A stretch of 64,000 bases of DNA from Phycisphaera sp. (GTDB lineage: Bacteria; Planctomycetota; Phycisphaerae; Phycisphaerales; Zrk34), in NCBI GenBank assembly GCA_016125285.1, contig WGMA01000048.1:1-64000 (forward strand), read 5' to 3'. A program made the translations under genes and the position numbers. Below the pieces are notes generated by a model that ran no database searches, had not been told where the DNA came from, and saw only the letters and a program-made list of their open reading frames with translations. Positions 28,169 through 36,664 of the stretch are shown one piece after another; the first letter of the stretch is position 1, and each line of letters begins with the position of its first letter.

Positions 28169-28833
28169 TGCGATACATCTCTCTTCTTCGATACAAGCCA
28201 CGGGACAACAGCAAGCTCGGAAATCAATGCCAGGGCATCGTCAACGCCATTAAGAATGACCAGGCACTCGCCGAGGGCACGCTCGCCTCCGAGGCGATCG
28301 CGCAGGTGCTGTCTCAGGTCGTCAAGGATCAGACAAACCTTCAGCAGGTATTTGACGGCAAGGCGGCCCTGATTCCGATCCCCCGTTCTGCCCGGCGGAG
28401 TAAGGATGCGTTGTGGCCATCGTTGCGGATTGCGAATGCTCTCTGCAAGCATGGACTCGGGAGTGAAGTGCTCATCGCCGTAGAGCGGCACAAGAACATC
28501 CGTTCCGCGCATACGTCCGGACGCAACCGCCCCACGGTTGACGAACACCTCGAAACGCTACGGAGTTGCCTGCCACTGAACGCCAAGCCACGCCGGATCA
28601 TTCTGGTTGATGACGTGATCACTAAGGGCGCCACAGCTTGGGCCTGTCGGGGCGTGCTACAGGATGAAGTCCCCGCCGCAGACATCATCACGTTCGCTGC
28701 CGTGAGCACCGAGCATCCTGATGCGACACTCATCGGCCCCATCGCGATCCGTGATGGGGTGATCCAGCATGGGCCCTACGGGCAGTGGCGACCAGACACG
28801 AAGAATCCGGCAACCTGGGCAAGCGGCGCGTGA
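28168..28833 (+). CDS. ComF-like phosphoribosyltransferase
   Basis: 221 residues. The PRPP-binding loop is RRIILVDDVITKGATAWA (about 142-159). An earlier segment, ALIPIPRSARRSKDALWPSL, resembles the VPVP-type start of ComF amidophosphoribosyltransferase-like domains. The C-terminus is short. The Cys-rich zinc finger of typical ComF is absent. It is translationally coupled to the DprA-like gene. DprA and ComF both belong to competence machinery, but here they sit in a mobile island without other competence genes. Substrate unknown. Confidence 0.8.
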   Translation: MRYISLLRYKPRDNSKLGNQCQGIVNAIKNDQALAEGTLASEAIAQVLSQVVKDQTNLQQVFDGKAALIPIPRSARRSKDALWPSLRIANALCKHGLGSEVLIAVERHKNIRSAHTSGRNRPTVDEHLETLRSCLPLNAKPRRIILVDDVITKGATAWACRGVLQDEVPAADIITFAAVSTEHPDATLIGPIAIRDGVIQHGPYGQWRPDTKNPATWASGA

Positions 28834-28905
28834 TTCAGTATTGGTATCAGACTACACCAACGAGCGTGCGCATTGCGATCGTCTTGCCTAACGCCTTGTG
28901 TTACG

Positions 28906-29070
28906 TCAACCGTCCTCGATATCGATTCCTGCCGCTTCAGCCAGAACGCAGGCGACCTTGTATTCGTCCTCGCATCGCACGATGTGCCACATGTCGTCTG
29001 GACCCGTCACAGCCATCGTAACGCCGGAATCGGTGTGAGTCGCCTCAACCCGATATCCGCCGCGCCAGAC
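28906..29070 (-). pseudogene. Remnant of a small gene
   Basis: On the minus strand this stretch reads VWRGGYRVEATHTDSGVTMA, then a protein-like segment ending CVLAEAAGIDIEDG and a stop. The upstream part (ADLDLFE) lies in another frame after an apparent one-base deletion, and no good start codon fits. It looks like a decayed small gene in the 480-base gap between the phosphoribosyltransferase and ParB-like genes. The remainder of that gap (28834-28905, 29071-29206) shows nothing I can name. Confidence 0.35.
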
Positions 29071-29206
29071 TCAAAGAGGTCCAGATCAGCATGGCCTTAT
29101 AGCTTACGGCGTTGGCTAGCTGCCCCCTGCGCTACCCCTGCGGAACGCCAATGCCTGGATGACGTTTCCGGGAGAAGATCGCGGCGGCGCCGCGAGGTGT
29201 ATTCAC

Positions 29207-29253
29207 TTTTTTCGGCCGCCGCCTGCCTTCCGTGAAGGCGGCGGCCGAAAAAA
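29207..29253. promoter_or_regulatory. Perfect 18-bp inverted repeat before the ParB-like gene
   Basis: TTTTTTCGGCCGCCGCCT (29207-29224) and its exact complement (29236-29253) are separated by 11 bases. The A run is on the 3' side in either direction, so it does not have terminator polarity. Its position 63 bases before the ParB-like start suggests an operator or partition-type binding site, or an mRNA structure. Confidence 0.55.
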
Positions 29254-29315
29254 TGCTTGGCCGGTGTGGGCCGGGGCGGTCGCCGTGTGTCTGTTTCTCC
29301 TTTGGAGGTGTTGTG

Positions 29316-30518
29316 ATGCACGTGAAGATTCCCCTGTCCAAGCTGGTCGCCAGCCGCAAGAACCCCAGGCGCGTCAAGCCGATGCGTGAGGCGCATCGGC
29401 GGTTGGTCGCGTCGATCCGAACCCACGGGCCGATGGGCACGCTGACGGTCCTGCCCGAGCAGGACGGCAAGCACAAGGTCATCGCCGGGTGTCGGCGGCT
29501 GGCCGCGATGCGAGAGGTCTACCGTCACGCGGACGACGATCCGCTGATCCACTGCGAGGTGCGCGAGGTCGATGGGGTCGGAGCCGAAGGGATCGCGCTG
29601 GCCGAGAACTTCGCCCGGGAGCCGATGCACCCGCTGGACGAGGCCGAGGCGTTCGCGCGGCTGGCCCACGTGGACGCCAAGGGCGTGTCGGCCATCGCGT
29701 CGCAGTTCGGCGTGGAGCCGAAGTACGTCCGTCAGCGCATGAAACTCGCCGGACTGGCCGAACCGATCAAGCAGGCGTACCGCGCCGACGCCATCGACAC
29801 CGGCGCCGCCGAGGCATTCGCGACGGTCAGCGTCGAGAAGCAACTCGAACTGTGGTCCGAGATCGACGGTCCCCGGAACGCCGGTCGATGCGATGCGCAG
29901 CGGGTGCGGGCCATGATCGAACACGACTGGATCGAGGCGACGCACGCGCTGTTCGACATCGAGACGCTGCCGCACCAAGCCGTCAGCCGCGACCTGTTCT
30001 GTGAGCGCGTGCTGATCGAGCGGGCGGCGTTCTTCGAGGCCCAGGCCGAGACGCTGGCCGAACGCCAGGCCGAACTGCTCGACGACGGGTGGAACGACGT
30101 CGTGATCGCCCCGCGCGGCGACGTGTATGACCGGCTCATGCGCATGGATCGGCTGGAAGGCGAGATGGACGACGCGAGCCGGGCGCGGCAGGCCGAGTTC
30201 GACCAACGGCGTCGGCAACTCGAAGCCAAGTTGGAACATGTCGACGAGGACGACGAGCAGGCGGCCGATGCGATCTACGAACAACTCGACGCGCTCGACG
30301 CTCAGGAAATCCAACTCGAACGGGCCGCGACGCGGACCTACAGCGAGGCGGACAAGGCGCACGGCACGGTGTTCTTCGTCCTCGATCCCGACGGCGGCGT
30401 GCAGACGCTCTATCGCTCGCCGCGCCGCTCGGTGTCGCGGGCCGGTGGCGGGATTCCCCGGCTCCCGAATCCGTCCCCGGCATGGGGCGCGGGCCGCAAC
30501 TGCCTGCCGACGCGTTGA
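29316..30518 (+). CDS. ParB/RepB/Spo0J-type DNA-binding protein
   Basis: 400 residues. The ParB N-terminal domain (1-110) starts KIPLSKLVASRKNPRRVKPM, continues MGTLTVLPEQDGKHKVIAGC and ALAENFAREPMHPLDEAEAF, and uses the RR-L-A and E-N-x-x-R-type patch that binds CTP in ParB. A helix-turn-helix follows (VSAIASQFGVEPKYVRQRMK). A long C-terminal region (about 270-370) is coiled coil rich in Glu/Gln. No ParA partner is adjacent, so it may be a plasmid/ICE-type ParB-like regulator rather than a segregation protein. The ATG at 29316 has GGAGG upstream. Confidence 0.85.
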   Translation: MHVKIPLSKLVASRKNPRRVKPMREAHRRLVASIRTHGPMGTLTVLPEQDGKHKVIAGCRRLAAMREVYRHADDDPLIHCEVREVDGVGAEGIALAENFAREPMHPLDEAEAFARLAHVDAKGVSAIASQFGVEPKYVRQRMKLAGLAEPIKQAYRADAIDTGAAEAFATVSVEKQLELWSEIDGPRNAGRCDAQRVRAMIEHDWIEATHALFDIETLPHQAVSRDLFCERVLIERAAFFEAQAETLAERQAELLDDGWNDVVIAPRGDVYDRLMRMDRLEGEMDDASRARQAEFDQRRRQLEAKLEHVDEDDEQAADAIYEQLDALDAQEIQLERAATRTYSEADKAHGTVFFVLDPDGGVQTLYRSPRRSVSRAGGGIPRLPNPSPAWGAGRNCLPTR

Positions 30519-30721
30519 TTCACGTCGAACTCAAGACCGGCCGCATCTACCGCGTGACGCTGGGCGACTGGCTCAACATCGACCGCTACAGCCACGAAGT
30601 GCCCGTCCGATCCATCAGCGGCCGGCGCGTGGCCGACCTGCCCGACTGCTTCAATCCTTACGACCGCCCCCGCATCACACGCAAGGAGGTCTACTACGTC
30701 CACCTCGAACCGCCGCGGTGA
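30482..30721 (+). CDS. Small hypothetical protein (79 aa)
   Basis: 79 residues, probably a small beta-rich protein (LIHVELKTGRIYRVTLGDWL, VPVRSISGRRVADLP, ITRKEVYYVHLEP). It overlaps the end of the ParB-like gene by 37 bases, so it may begin later or be translationally coupled. Family not recognised. Confidence 0.5.
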   Translation: MGRGPQLPADALIHVELKTGRIYRVTLGDWLNIDRYSHEVPVRSISGRRVADLPDCFNPYDRPRITRKEVYYVHLEPPR

Positions 30722-30866
30722 GTCCGCTTCATCCAACAACCCACACGAGGCCGACCGGTCACACGGTCGGCTTCATTCTTGCGCATGCGGATCGCAACGT
30801 GCCGCGCCGCCATCGGCTTTACGTTCCTGCAACGGATTCGGCTCATTACTTCTGCGGGTTGAGGCG

Positions 30867-30949
30867 GGCTTCTCCCTCAAGGCGTGGCGGGGTTGTCCCT
30901 CACTTTTGGGGTGAAGGGACAACCCCACCACTTTCAACAAGGAGAAGCC
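30867..30949 (+). promoter_or_regulatory. Long mRNA hairpin that would hide the ardC ribosome site
   Basis: Two nested inverted repeats precede ardC: GGCTTCTCC (30867-30875) with GGAGAAGCC (30941-30949), and GGGGTTGTCCCT (30889-30900) with AGGGACAACCCC (30915-30926). The outer 3' arm contains the GGAG ribosome site of ardC, whose ATG is at 30953. Formation of the outer stem would block translation. A role as a riboregulator is inference from the pairing. Confidence 0.6.
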
Positions 30950-30952
30950 TCG

Positions 30953-31765
30953 ATGAAGACCGCAGACGCGAAGAAGATCGCCGACACCGCCGTGCAGGAA
31001 CTGGCCGAGCAGTTGGCGCAGGGGCGAAGCGAAGCGCTCATCCAGTACCTCGACACGATGGCCCGGTTCCATCACTACAGCTGGCACAACGTGATGATGA
31101 TCCTGTCGCAGCGGCCGGACGCCAGCCGCGTGGCGGGGTTCCGCACCTGGAAGAAGCTCGACCGCTTCGTCAAACGCGGCGAGAAAGGCATCGCGATCTT
31201 CGTGCCGATCCGTGTCAAGGCGACCGACCCGGTGACCGACGAGGAGAAGAAGGTGCTGCGTTTCAAGGTCGGGTACGTGTTCGACATCGCTCAGACCGAA
31301 GGTGAACCACTCGCCGATTACGAAATCGCCCGTTCCAGCGGTGACCCCGGCGAACACCTGGACACGCTCAAGTCCTTCGTGGCCTCTCAGGAGATCGAAC
31401 TGCACTACGCCGGCAACCTCGGCGGCGCCGAAGGCGTATCCAAGGGCGGCCGCATCGACATCCTCGAATCGTTGTCCCCCGCGGAAGAATTCGCAGTCCT
31501 GGCACACGAGATCGCACACGAGATGATGCACCGTGGCGAAGACCGCGCGACGCTGACGAAGACCGTCAAGGAAACCGAAGCCGAAGCCGTGGCCTACGTC
31601 GTGTGCAAAGCCGTCGGGATCGAGTCACCGGGTAGCGCCGACTACGTGCTGATGTACCAGGGCGACGCCGACACGCTTGGCGAATCGCTGGAACGCATCC
31701 AGCGCGCCGCCGCGAGGGTGATGACGGCGATCACCGCGGATCGGGACAACGTCGAGCCACAATGA
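30953..31765 (+). CDS. ardC: ArdC-type antirestriction protein
   Basis: 270 residues. The N-terminal ArdC domain (1-115) has the signature LDTMARFHHYSWHNVMMIL, then FRTWKKLDRFVKRGEKGIAI; it binds single-stranded DNA in studied homologues. The C-terminal metallopeptidase-like domain carries AVLAHEIAHEMMH (HExxH near residue 185) and a downstream Glu-rich helix (ETEAEAVAYVV). ArdC proteins protect incoming plasmid DNA from restriction during conjugation, which fits an integrative element. The ATG at 30953 has AAGGAG upstream, within a potential RNA stem. Confidence 0.9.
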   Translation: MKTADAKKIADTAVQELAEQLAQGRSEALIQYLDTMARFHHYSWHNVMMILSQRPDASRVAGFRTWKKLDRFVKRGEKGIAIFVPIRVKATDPVTDEEKKVLRFKVGYVFDIAQTEGEPLADYEIARSSGDPGEHLDTLKSFVASQEIELHYAGNLGGAEGVSKGGRIDILESLSPAEEFAVLAHEIAHEMMHRGEDRATLTKTVKETEAEAVAYVVCKAVGIESPGSADYVLMYQGDADTLGESLERIQRAAARVMTAITADRDNVEPQ

Positions 31766-31799
31766 GGTTGCGTCTTACGCCTGCCTTGGCGCGGCGCGA

Positions 31800-32103
31800 T
31801 CAGAACGTGAACAACGCGCGCACCCTTGCGGCGCGCTGGCGCACCGTCGACATCGTCACGCCCATCAACTGCTCGAACTCGCTGTTGAGCAGTCCCGGGA
31901 CGCCGACGGGGATCTTGCCGTCGTTGACGACGGCGTAGATGATCCCCGCCCTCGGGTTTACCCGCCGGCGGCTTGTCGGCGACGCGCAGCAGGCGCAGGG
32001 CCTTGTGCGCCCGGTCCCGCATCGTCGGGCTGGGGTGCGCGGCGAAGTACCGTTCGAGGTGGCGCTTGACGGTAGCCTCGAATTCAGAGTCGTTGGCGTC
32101 CAT
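31800..32103 (-). pseudogene. Frameshifted small regulatory-type gene
   Basis: The first half reads MDANDSEFEATVKRHLERYF, continuing to KALRLLRVADKPPAGKP. The second half continues in another frame as AGIIYAVVNDGKIPVGVPGL and ends VTMSTVRQRAARVRALFTF. Together they form one protein of about 100 residues with a C-terminal helix-turn-helix-like end. The shift lies in the GC-rich run near 31960. A one-base indel or a sequencing error is equally possible. Family not recognised. It converges on ardC. Confidence 0.5.
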
Positions 32104-32237
32104 GGCGATGCTCTGGGCCAGTGCGAGGTCGTTATATCGTATCTGATGGCGTTGAGCGGTTGCCCTTGATCCATCTTGTACATCGCGGTATGACTCCAAG
32201 TCTAGCAGCAATAACAATCACTCGCTGTGGACATGAC

Positions 32238-32819
32238 ATGACGATGCCCATGCGCACCACCGAAAAGCGTCAGATCCCGCGCATCATCCATCAGATATGC
32301 GTGGGAACGCCGGTCCCGGATTCGGTTCGCGAGTGGATGGAAGGTTGGCACGTCATGCATGCGGACTGGGACTATCGATTCTGGACCGACGACAACCTGC
32401 CTCCGCTCATCAACCGACGACAGTATGATGCCACGGCCATTCCTGCACAGAAGGCCGACATTGCGCGTTATGAAATCGTTCACCAGCACTGCGGTGTCTA
32501 TGTCGATGCGGATTATGAATGCCTGAGGCGTATCGACGCCCTGATCGTCAACCGCGAGTATCTTCTCATTCGCGATACGGTCGTCAAACGATTGGTGCAA
32601 AATGGGCGGTTTGCGGCTCCAAGCGGCTCGCAACTAACCAGCCGGTGCGTCGGTGCGGTGGGCAGGCGATTTCGGGTCTCAAAACACCCCAACCGAACCA
32701 CCGGTCCTCACCTGATCACCGCCGTCGCAAACCAGATGCGACTGAGCGTTGAACCGCTGTCGGTACTCAAGACAATTGCGCGCCACTACGCGCTGGCGTC
32801 GTGGCGAAAACCCGGATAA
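32238..32819 (+). CDS. Glycosyltransferase, OCH1-like (DXD sugar-binding family)
   Basis: 193 residues. IPRIIHQICVGTPVPDSVRE is the typical start of the OCH1/Gly_transf_sug family. WDYRFWTDDNLPPLI and ADIARYEIVHQHCGVYVDAD follow, with VDAD as the DXD motif binding the sugar nucleotide and metal. The family transfers mannose or other hexoses onto glycans. The ATG at 32238 has only a weak ribosome site; 32244 and 32250 are alternatives. It is the first gene of the glycan cargo, 18 bases before a sulfotransferase gene. Confidence 0.85.
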   Translation: MTMPMRTTEKRQIPRIIHQICVGTPVPDSVREWMEGWHVMHADWDYRFWTDDNLPPLINRRQYDATAIPAQKADIARYEIVHQHCGVYVDADYECLRRIDALIVNREYLLIRDTVVKRLVQNGRFAAPSGSQLTSRCVGAVGRRFRVSKHPNRTTGPHLITAVANQMRLSVEPLSVLKTIARHYALASWRKPG

Positions 32820-32837
32820 CCGACAGGAGCTTGAGAA

Positions 32838-33494
32838 ATGAATCCCAAACTGGTCATTGGGATCGGAACCGGTCGCTGCGGCACCCTCAGTCTCGCAACC
32901 CTTCTCAGCGCACAGCTCGATGTTCACGTGGGGCACGAGTCACGCCCGCTGCTGCCGTGGAACCCGAAAGACGCGACGGAGGACATCGTCGCGCGGTTTG
33001 AGACGCTCCAAAAGCGTCACCAACGCGCCCGGCTCGTCGGCGATGTGGCGTTCTACTACCTCAACTACGTGCCGATACTGCTGGAACACTTTCCCGACGT
33101 TAAAGTCGTCTGCCTCAGGCGCTCGCTGGAGGGTACGATCGAAAGTTACGACCGGTGGGTGAGCCAACACCACGGCGACAACGTGGACAACTGGCGGCAG
33201 GACCGACAGGGCCTTCAGTCGAACGAGTGGACGCCGTGCTACCCGAAGTTTCCGGTCTCGAATCGTCGTGACGGCATACGCGCCTACTGGAAGACCTACT
33301 ACCAGACCGTGGAGCAATTGGCTCAAGCGTATCCCGGCGCCATCAGGGTTTTTGAGATGTCGTCTCTCAACCGGGTCAACGATATCCGTCAAATCCTCAA
33401 TTTCGTGGGGATCATCGGTGAGCAGGCGCAGGTCCGGGTGGTTCACATGCACCAATCCGGGCAAGAAACCCCGGCGCGCCAGTCGGGTGAATGA
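32838..33494 (+). CDS. Sulfotransferase
   Basis: 218 residues. VIGIGTGRCGTLSLATLL is the 5'-phosphosulfate loop of PAPS-dependent sulfotransferases, and VVCLRRSLEGTIESY is the 3'-phosphate-binding strand with its Arg and Ser. A catalytic His or Glu is not obvious from reading. The family sulfates carbohydrates or other acceptors in bacteria. An AGGAG site precedes the ATG. It follows the OCH1-like gene directly, which suggests sulfated surface glycans as product. Confidence 0.85.
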   Translation: MNPKLVIGIGTGRCGTLSLATLLSAQLDVHVGHESRPLLPWNPKDATEDIVARFETLQKRHQRARLVGDVAFYYLNYVPILLEHFPDVKVVCLRRSLEGTIESYDRWVSQHHGDNVDNWRQDRQGLQSNEWTPCYPKFPVSNRRDGIRAYWKTYYQTVEQLAQAYPGAIRVFEMSSLNRVNDIRQILNFVGIIGEQAQVRVVHMHQSGQETPARQSGE

Positions 33495-33648
33495 GTGAAT
33501 CCGCTCCGGTGATCATTGGCCTCGTCTTGCGATGCAGCCGCCGCTTGCCGCCTGCTTCGGTGGCTCCACTCTCAGAGCAAACGCGTTGTCGAGGGCGTGG
33601 TGCGGCGGTAGAATGGTTTTTCTCACCGATCTTCCGTGGAGGTTTATC

Positions 33649-36039
33649 ATGTTCAGGCGGACGGGGTACCTAGCTGCGAGCATCGTGGCGTATTGCTGTA
33701 CGTGTTCCGCGATGGGACAAGGCGAAGACCCGGCAGAGATGGTCAACTCCCTCTTCGGCGAGAAACTCAAACAGGTCGCAGCCACCCGCGACACGGCGGA
33801 CGATCTCGCGCTGGCCGAGCAATTGCTCAACCTCGCTCGCAACTCGCGGGAAAAGCCGGCGCTGTTGGCCGTGCTCGGGCAACACGCTTACGAACTCAGC
33901 AGCAAAGACCCACAGGGATATGGGCTGGCGGTCGAAGCCCTGAAGCTGTTGGCCGAGAACGCCCCCGAGAAGCGGGCTGAATACCTCGAAGCCGCCTCCG
34001 AGGTCCAACAGCGCTGGTTCGCCGTTTCGCGCGGCGCCGACAAGGACGAAGTCGGTCGACAGTTGCTGAGTACGTTGATCCATCTGGCCGCCGCACATCA
34101 GGCGGCGGCTGATCTGGACGACTCGGTCAAGACCTATCGCCGAGCGCTGGGCGTGGCGACGGCGATCAGGTCTCCTGATAAAGAGGTGGTGCGCGCGGCC
34201 ATGGACGCAGTGGTGCAACGACAGCAATTGCTCGGCCAGATCGACACCCTCCAGAAACGTCTTACCGAAAACGCCAAAGATCAGGTCGCCTGTGACGAGT
34301 TGCTGCGCCTTTACATCGTGGAACTGGACAACCCGGCCGAGGCCCTCAAGTACGCCAAGTTCAGCGAGGATGCCGAGTTCACGCAACGTGTGGGATGGGC
34401 GGCGCAGCCGCCCGAGAAACTGACCGAAGACCAGGCGCTATCCGTGGGCAACTGGTACCGCAAGCTGGCTGCCGAGGCCGCAGGATCAAGCAAGCGGTTG
34501 ATGTTGACACACGCCCAGCGTTTCCTTCAGCGATATCTCGCCGCCCACGGAACGGACGATCTATACGGCAAGAAGGCGGAGTTGGATGTCGCTGAGATCG
34601 CACAGCAGTTGGCCAAGCTCGGCGGTCCCGCCGCCGTGCGGTCCGGCGCCGAGGCAGCAGGCGTTGCGACCCCGGTGGTGCAGCAGTGGATTGACGTTCT
34701 CGGCCTGATCAACCCGCAGAGCCCCGACGTGGCGGGGCTGTGGGAGAAGTCGACGAACGGGGTGCTGTTTCATGGCGGAGAGGGGACGCGTCCCCTGCCC
34801 TATGAGCCGACCGGGAGTTACGCGTTCGACGTCGAGGCGACCCGACTCGACGGTGGCAGCGGCTTCGGTGTCTACCTGCCTGCGGCGGGCAACGCCACTG
34901 TCCTGATGATCCAACACAAGGACAATAGCGGCGGGCTCGAGATGGTGGACCTGCAGGGCGTGTGGAGTCCCAAGAACCCCACACACACCACCGGCGTGCG
35001 TGTGACCACCGGCCAGCGGAACTCCGTCACGGGTAAGGTCGTGATCAATGGCGAGACCGTGACGATCGAGGCCGACTGGAACGGCAGACCGCTGGTTCGG
35101 TGGAGTGGTGCCGGGGAACGCCTGACGGTCTACAAGCCCACCCGCCTCCGCGTACCGACCGCTACCGCATTCACCGCCGGCTCCAAATACCTCGTGCACC
35201 ATTTCCGAATCAAGCCGCTTGATTCATCCGCCCGATCGGATTCCGACAGCGCGGATCGAACGACGCGGGTCTCAGCCAGCGACCGCGGGAACAGCGCCGA
35301 TACCCCTGCGCCCGTTGCGTCGCCGGACCCGGCGGCGTTAACACGACAGGATTCCAATGGCCTATTGGGGTATTGGAACTTCGACGAATCAGATGGTCTG
35401 GTAGCCAAGGATGCCTCGGGCAACGGCCACGACGGCGCCCTCAAGAACTCCCCCGAACGGGTGAAAGGCGTGATTGGTAAAGCGGTCAGGTTTGACGGCC
35501 ACGACGATCACATTGATTTGGGCAATCCGCCCGAACTCGACTTCACCGGCCCGATCACGATGGCGGCCTGGATCCGACCGGAGGGCCTCGGCGGCAAGGC
35601 GAACGATATAATGTCGATCTTGGCGCACGGGCCGACCCTCGCGCCACGGAAGGCCGATGTGTTTCTGCGCCTGAAGCTGCACAAATACGAGGCGGGCTCC
35701 TGGACCGGACCTGAGAACACTGTCTCCTTCGAGGCGCCGGAAGAGGACCTTGAACGCTGGGTTCACATCGCGGGCGTCTACGACGGCCAGGCGTGGCGAC
35801 TGTACCGCAACGGCGTACAGGTCGCCGCAGAATCACGTCCAGCAGGAGCCGTGCCGGTCGACCACCCGTGGACGATCGGCGCTGGCCAGGGCGGCAAGAC
35901 CCGGTTCTTCAAGGGGGCCATAGACGAAGTACGCGTCTACAACCGTGCGCTGACCGCCGAAGAACTTAAGACGCTGGCCTCGATTCATCTTCCGCCGGGA
36001 CAGCGGGGGTCCGGCTTCTTCGGCGTTCCAAGCAAATGA
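33649..36039 (+). CDS. Secreted protein with planctomycete helical domain and LamG domain
   Basis: 796 residues with a signal peptide (1-24, VAYCCTCSAMGQ). Residues about 25-340 are TPR-like and paralogous to the host protein at 18136 (shared ELDNPAEALKYA, PPEKLTEDQALSVGNWYRK). A beta-rich middle part spans about 340-530. A LamG/concanavalin-like domain fills about 571-780: LLGYWNFDESDGLVAKDASG, AVRFDGHDDHIDLGN and GAIDEVRVYNRALTAEE. LamG domains bind glycans or proteins outside the cell. GGAGG precedes the ATG at 33649. It lies in the glycan cargo but carries chromosome-type sequence. Confidence 0.85.
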   Translation: MFRRTGYLAASIVAYCCTCSAMGQGEDPAEMVNSLFGEKLKQVAATRDTADDLALAEQLLNLARNSREKPALLAVLGQHAYELSSKDPQGYGLAVEALKLLAENAPEKRAEYLEAASEVQQRWFAVSRGADKDEVGRQLLSTLIHLAAAHQAAADLDDSVKTYRRALGVATAIRSPDKEVVRAAMDAVVQRQQLLGQIDTLQKRLTENAKDQVACDELLRLYIVELDNPAEALKYAKFSEDAEFTQRVGWAAQPPEKLTEDQALSVGNWYRKLAAEAAGSSKRLMLTHAQRFLQRYLAAHGTDDLYGKKAELDVAEIAQQLAKLGGPAAVRSGAEAAGVATPVVQQWIDVLGLINPQSPDVAGLWEKSTNGVLFHGGEGTRPLPYEPTGSYAFDVEATRLDGGSGFGVYLPAAGNATVLMIQHKDNSGGLEMVDLQGVWSPKNPTHTTGVRVTTGQRNSVTGKVVINGETVTIEADWNGRPLVRWSGAGERLTVYKPTRLRVPTATAFTAGSKYLVHHFRIKPLDSSARSDSDSADRTTRVSASDRGNSADTPAPVASPDPAALTRQDSNGLLGYWNFDESDGLVAKDASGNGHDGALKNSPERVKGVIGKAVRFDGHDDHIDLGNPPELDFTGPITMAAWIRPEGLGGKANDIMSILAHGPTLAPRKADVFLRLKLHKYEAGSWTGPENTVSFEAPEEDLERWVHIAGVYDGQAWRLYRNGVQVAAESRPAGAVPVDHPWTIGAGQGGKTRFFKGAIDEVRVYNRALTAEELKTLASIHLPPGQRGSGFFGVPSK

Positions 36040-36072
36040 CACCCGCGTCGGGTGTTGCAGGCAGAGGGAGGT

Positions 36073-36648
36073 TCACCCCACGACGCTTCGGGATGAGCAT
36101 CCGGGGTGGACGACGCCAGCCCTTGCCAGCAGCGTCTGTCGTCCCGACCAGAGAACTTCAAAGCCTGCCAGCAGAGCCCTCGGCACGACGAGCAGTCCCT
36201 TGCTCCTATCTCCCAAATCGGTGTCATCGACGAGCACCAGGCTATCGGAATGGAGATTGGGCATGGCGGCCTCGAAGACGTCAAGAGGGAACCGCTGGTG
36301 ATCAGCGCCCGAGTCCGGGCCGCAGGCGTCAAGGTAGAGCAGGTCAATCGGCTGATCGAACGCCTTAATGAACGCGACGCCATCGGCGACGACAGCCTCT
36401 ACGTTCTCAAACTCTTGTGTGTGCTTTCGGGTACGGCGTGCGACACGTGGATCAATGTCAACCGAATAGATGCGCTCCGCAGTCGTCTGTTGAGCCCAGA
36501 CCAGCACGCTCCCGCCGAAGAGTTCGAAATGCTTGTCGCCGGGCGCTTGCGCCAGCCCGCCGATCTCCACGATAATCTTCCCCCGCCGCTCGTTGAAGAT
36601 CGCGGCGGTAGCGAACAGCGAGTCACGGGGATTGGTTCTCTTGGGCAT
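36073..36648 (-). CDS. Class I SAM-dependent methyltransferase-like protein
   Basis: 191 residues. IIVEIGGLAQAPGDKHFELF corresponds to the SAM-binding first motif with altered glycines; RIYSVDIDPR provides the acidic ribose-binding residue, and IDLLYLDACGPDSGADHQRF is the post-I strand. Secondary structure order matches the class I Rossmann methyltransferase fold. The substrate is unknown; position in the cargo suggests a sugar or glycolipid. The ATG at 36648 avoids overlap with the preceding gene, whose stop is 17 bases upstream. It is the last of three minus-strand genes read as an operon. Confidence 0.7.
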   Translation of the reverse strand: MPKRTNPRDSLFATAAIFNERRGKIIVEIGGLAQAPGDKHFELFGGSVLVWAQQTTAERIYSVDIDPRVARRTRKHTQEFENVEAVVADGVAFIKAFDQPIDLLYLDACGPDSGADHQRFPLDVFEAAMPNLHSDSLVLVDDTDLGDRSKGLLVVPRALLAGFEVLWSGRQTLLARAGVVHPGCSSRSVVG

Positions 36649-36664
36649 GACATCCCCGCGTTGA

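Noticed and set aside
29207-29253. Terminator before the ParB-like gene
   Set aside because: The stem is strong, but the T run is on the 5' side and the A run on the 3' side in both directions, opposite to an intrinsic terminator.
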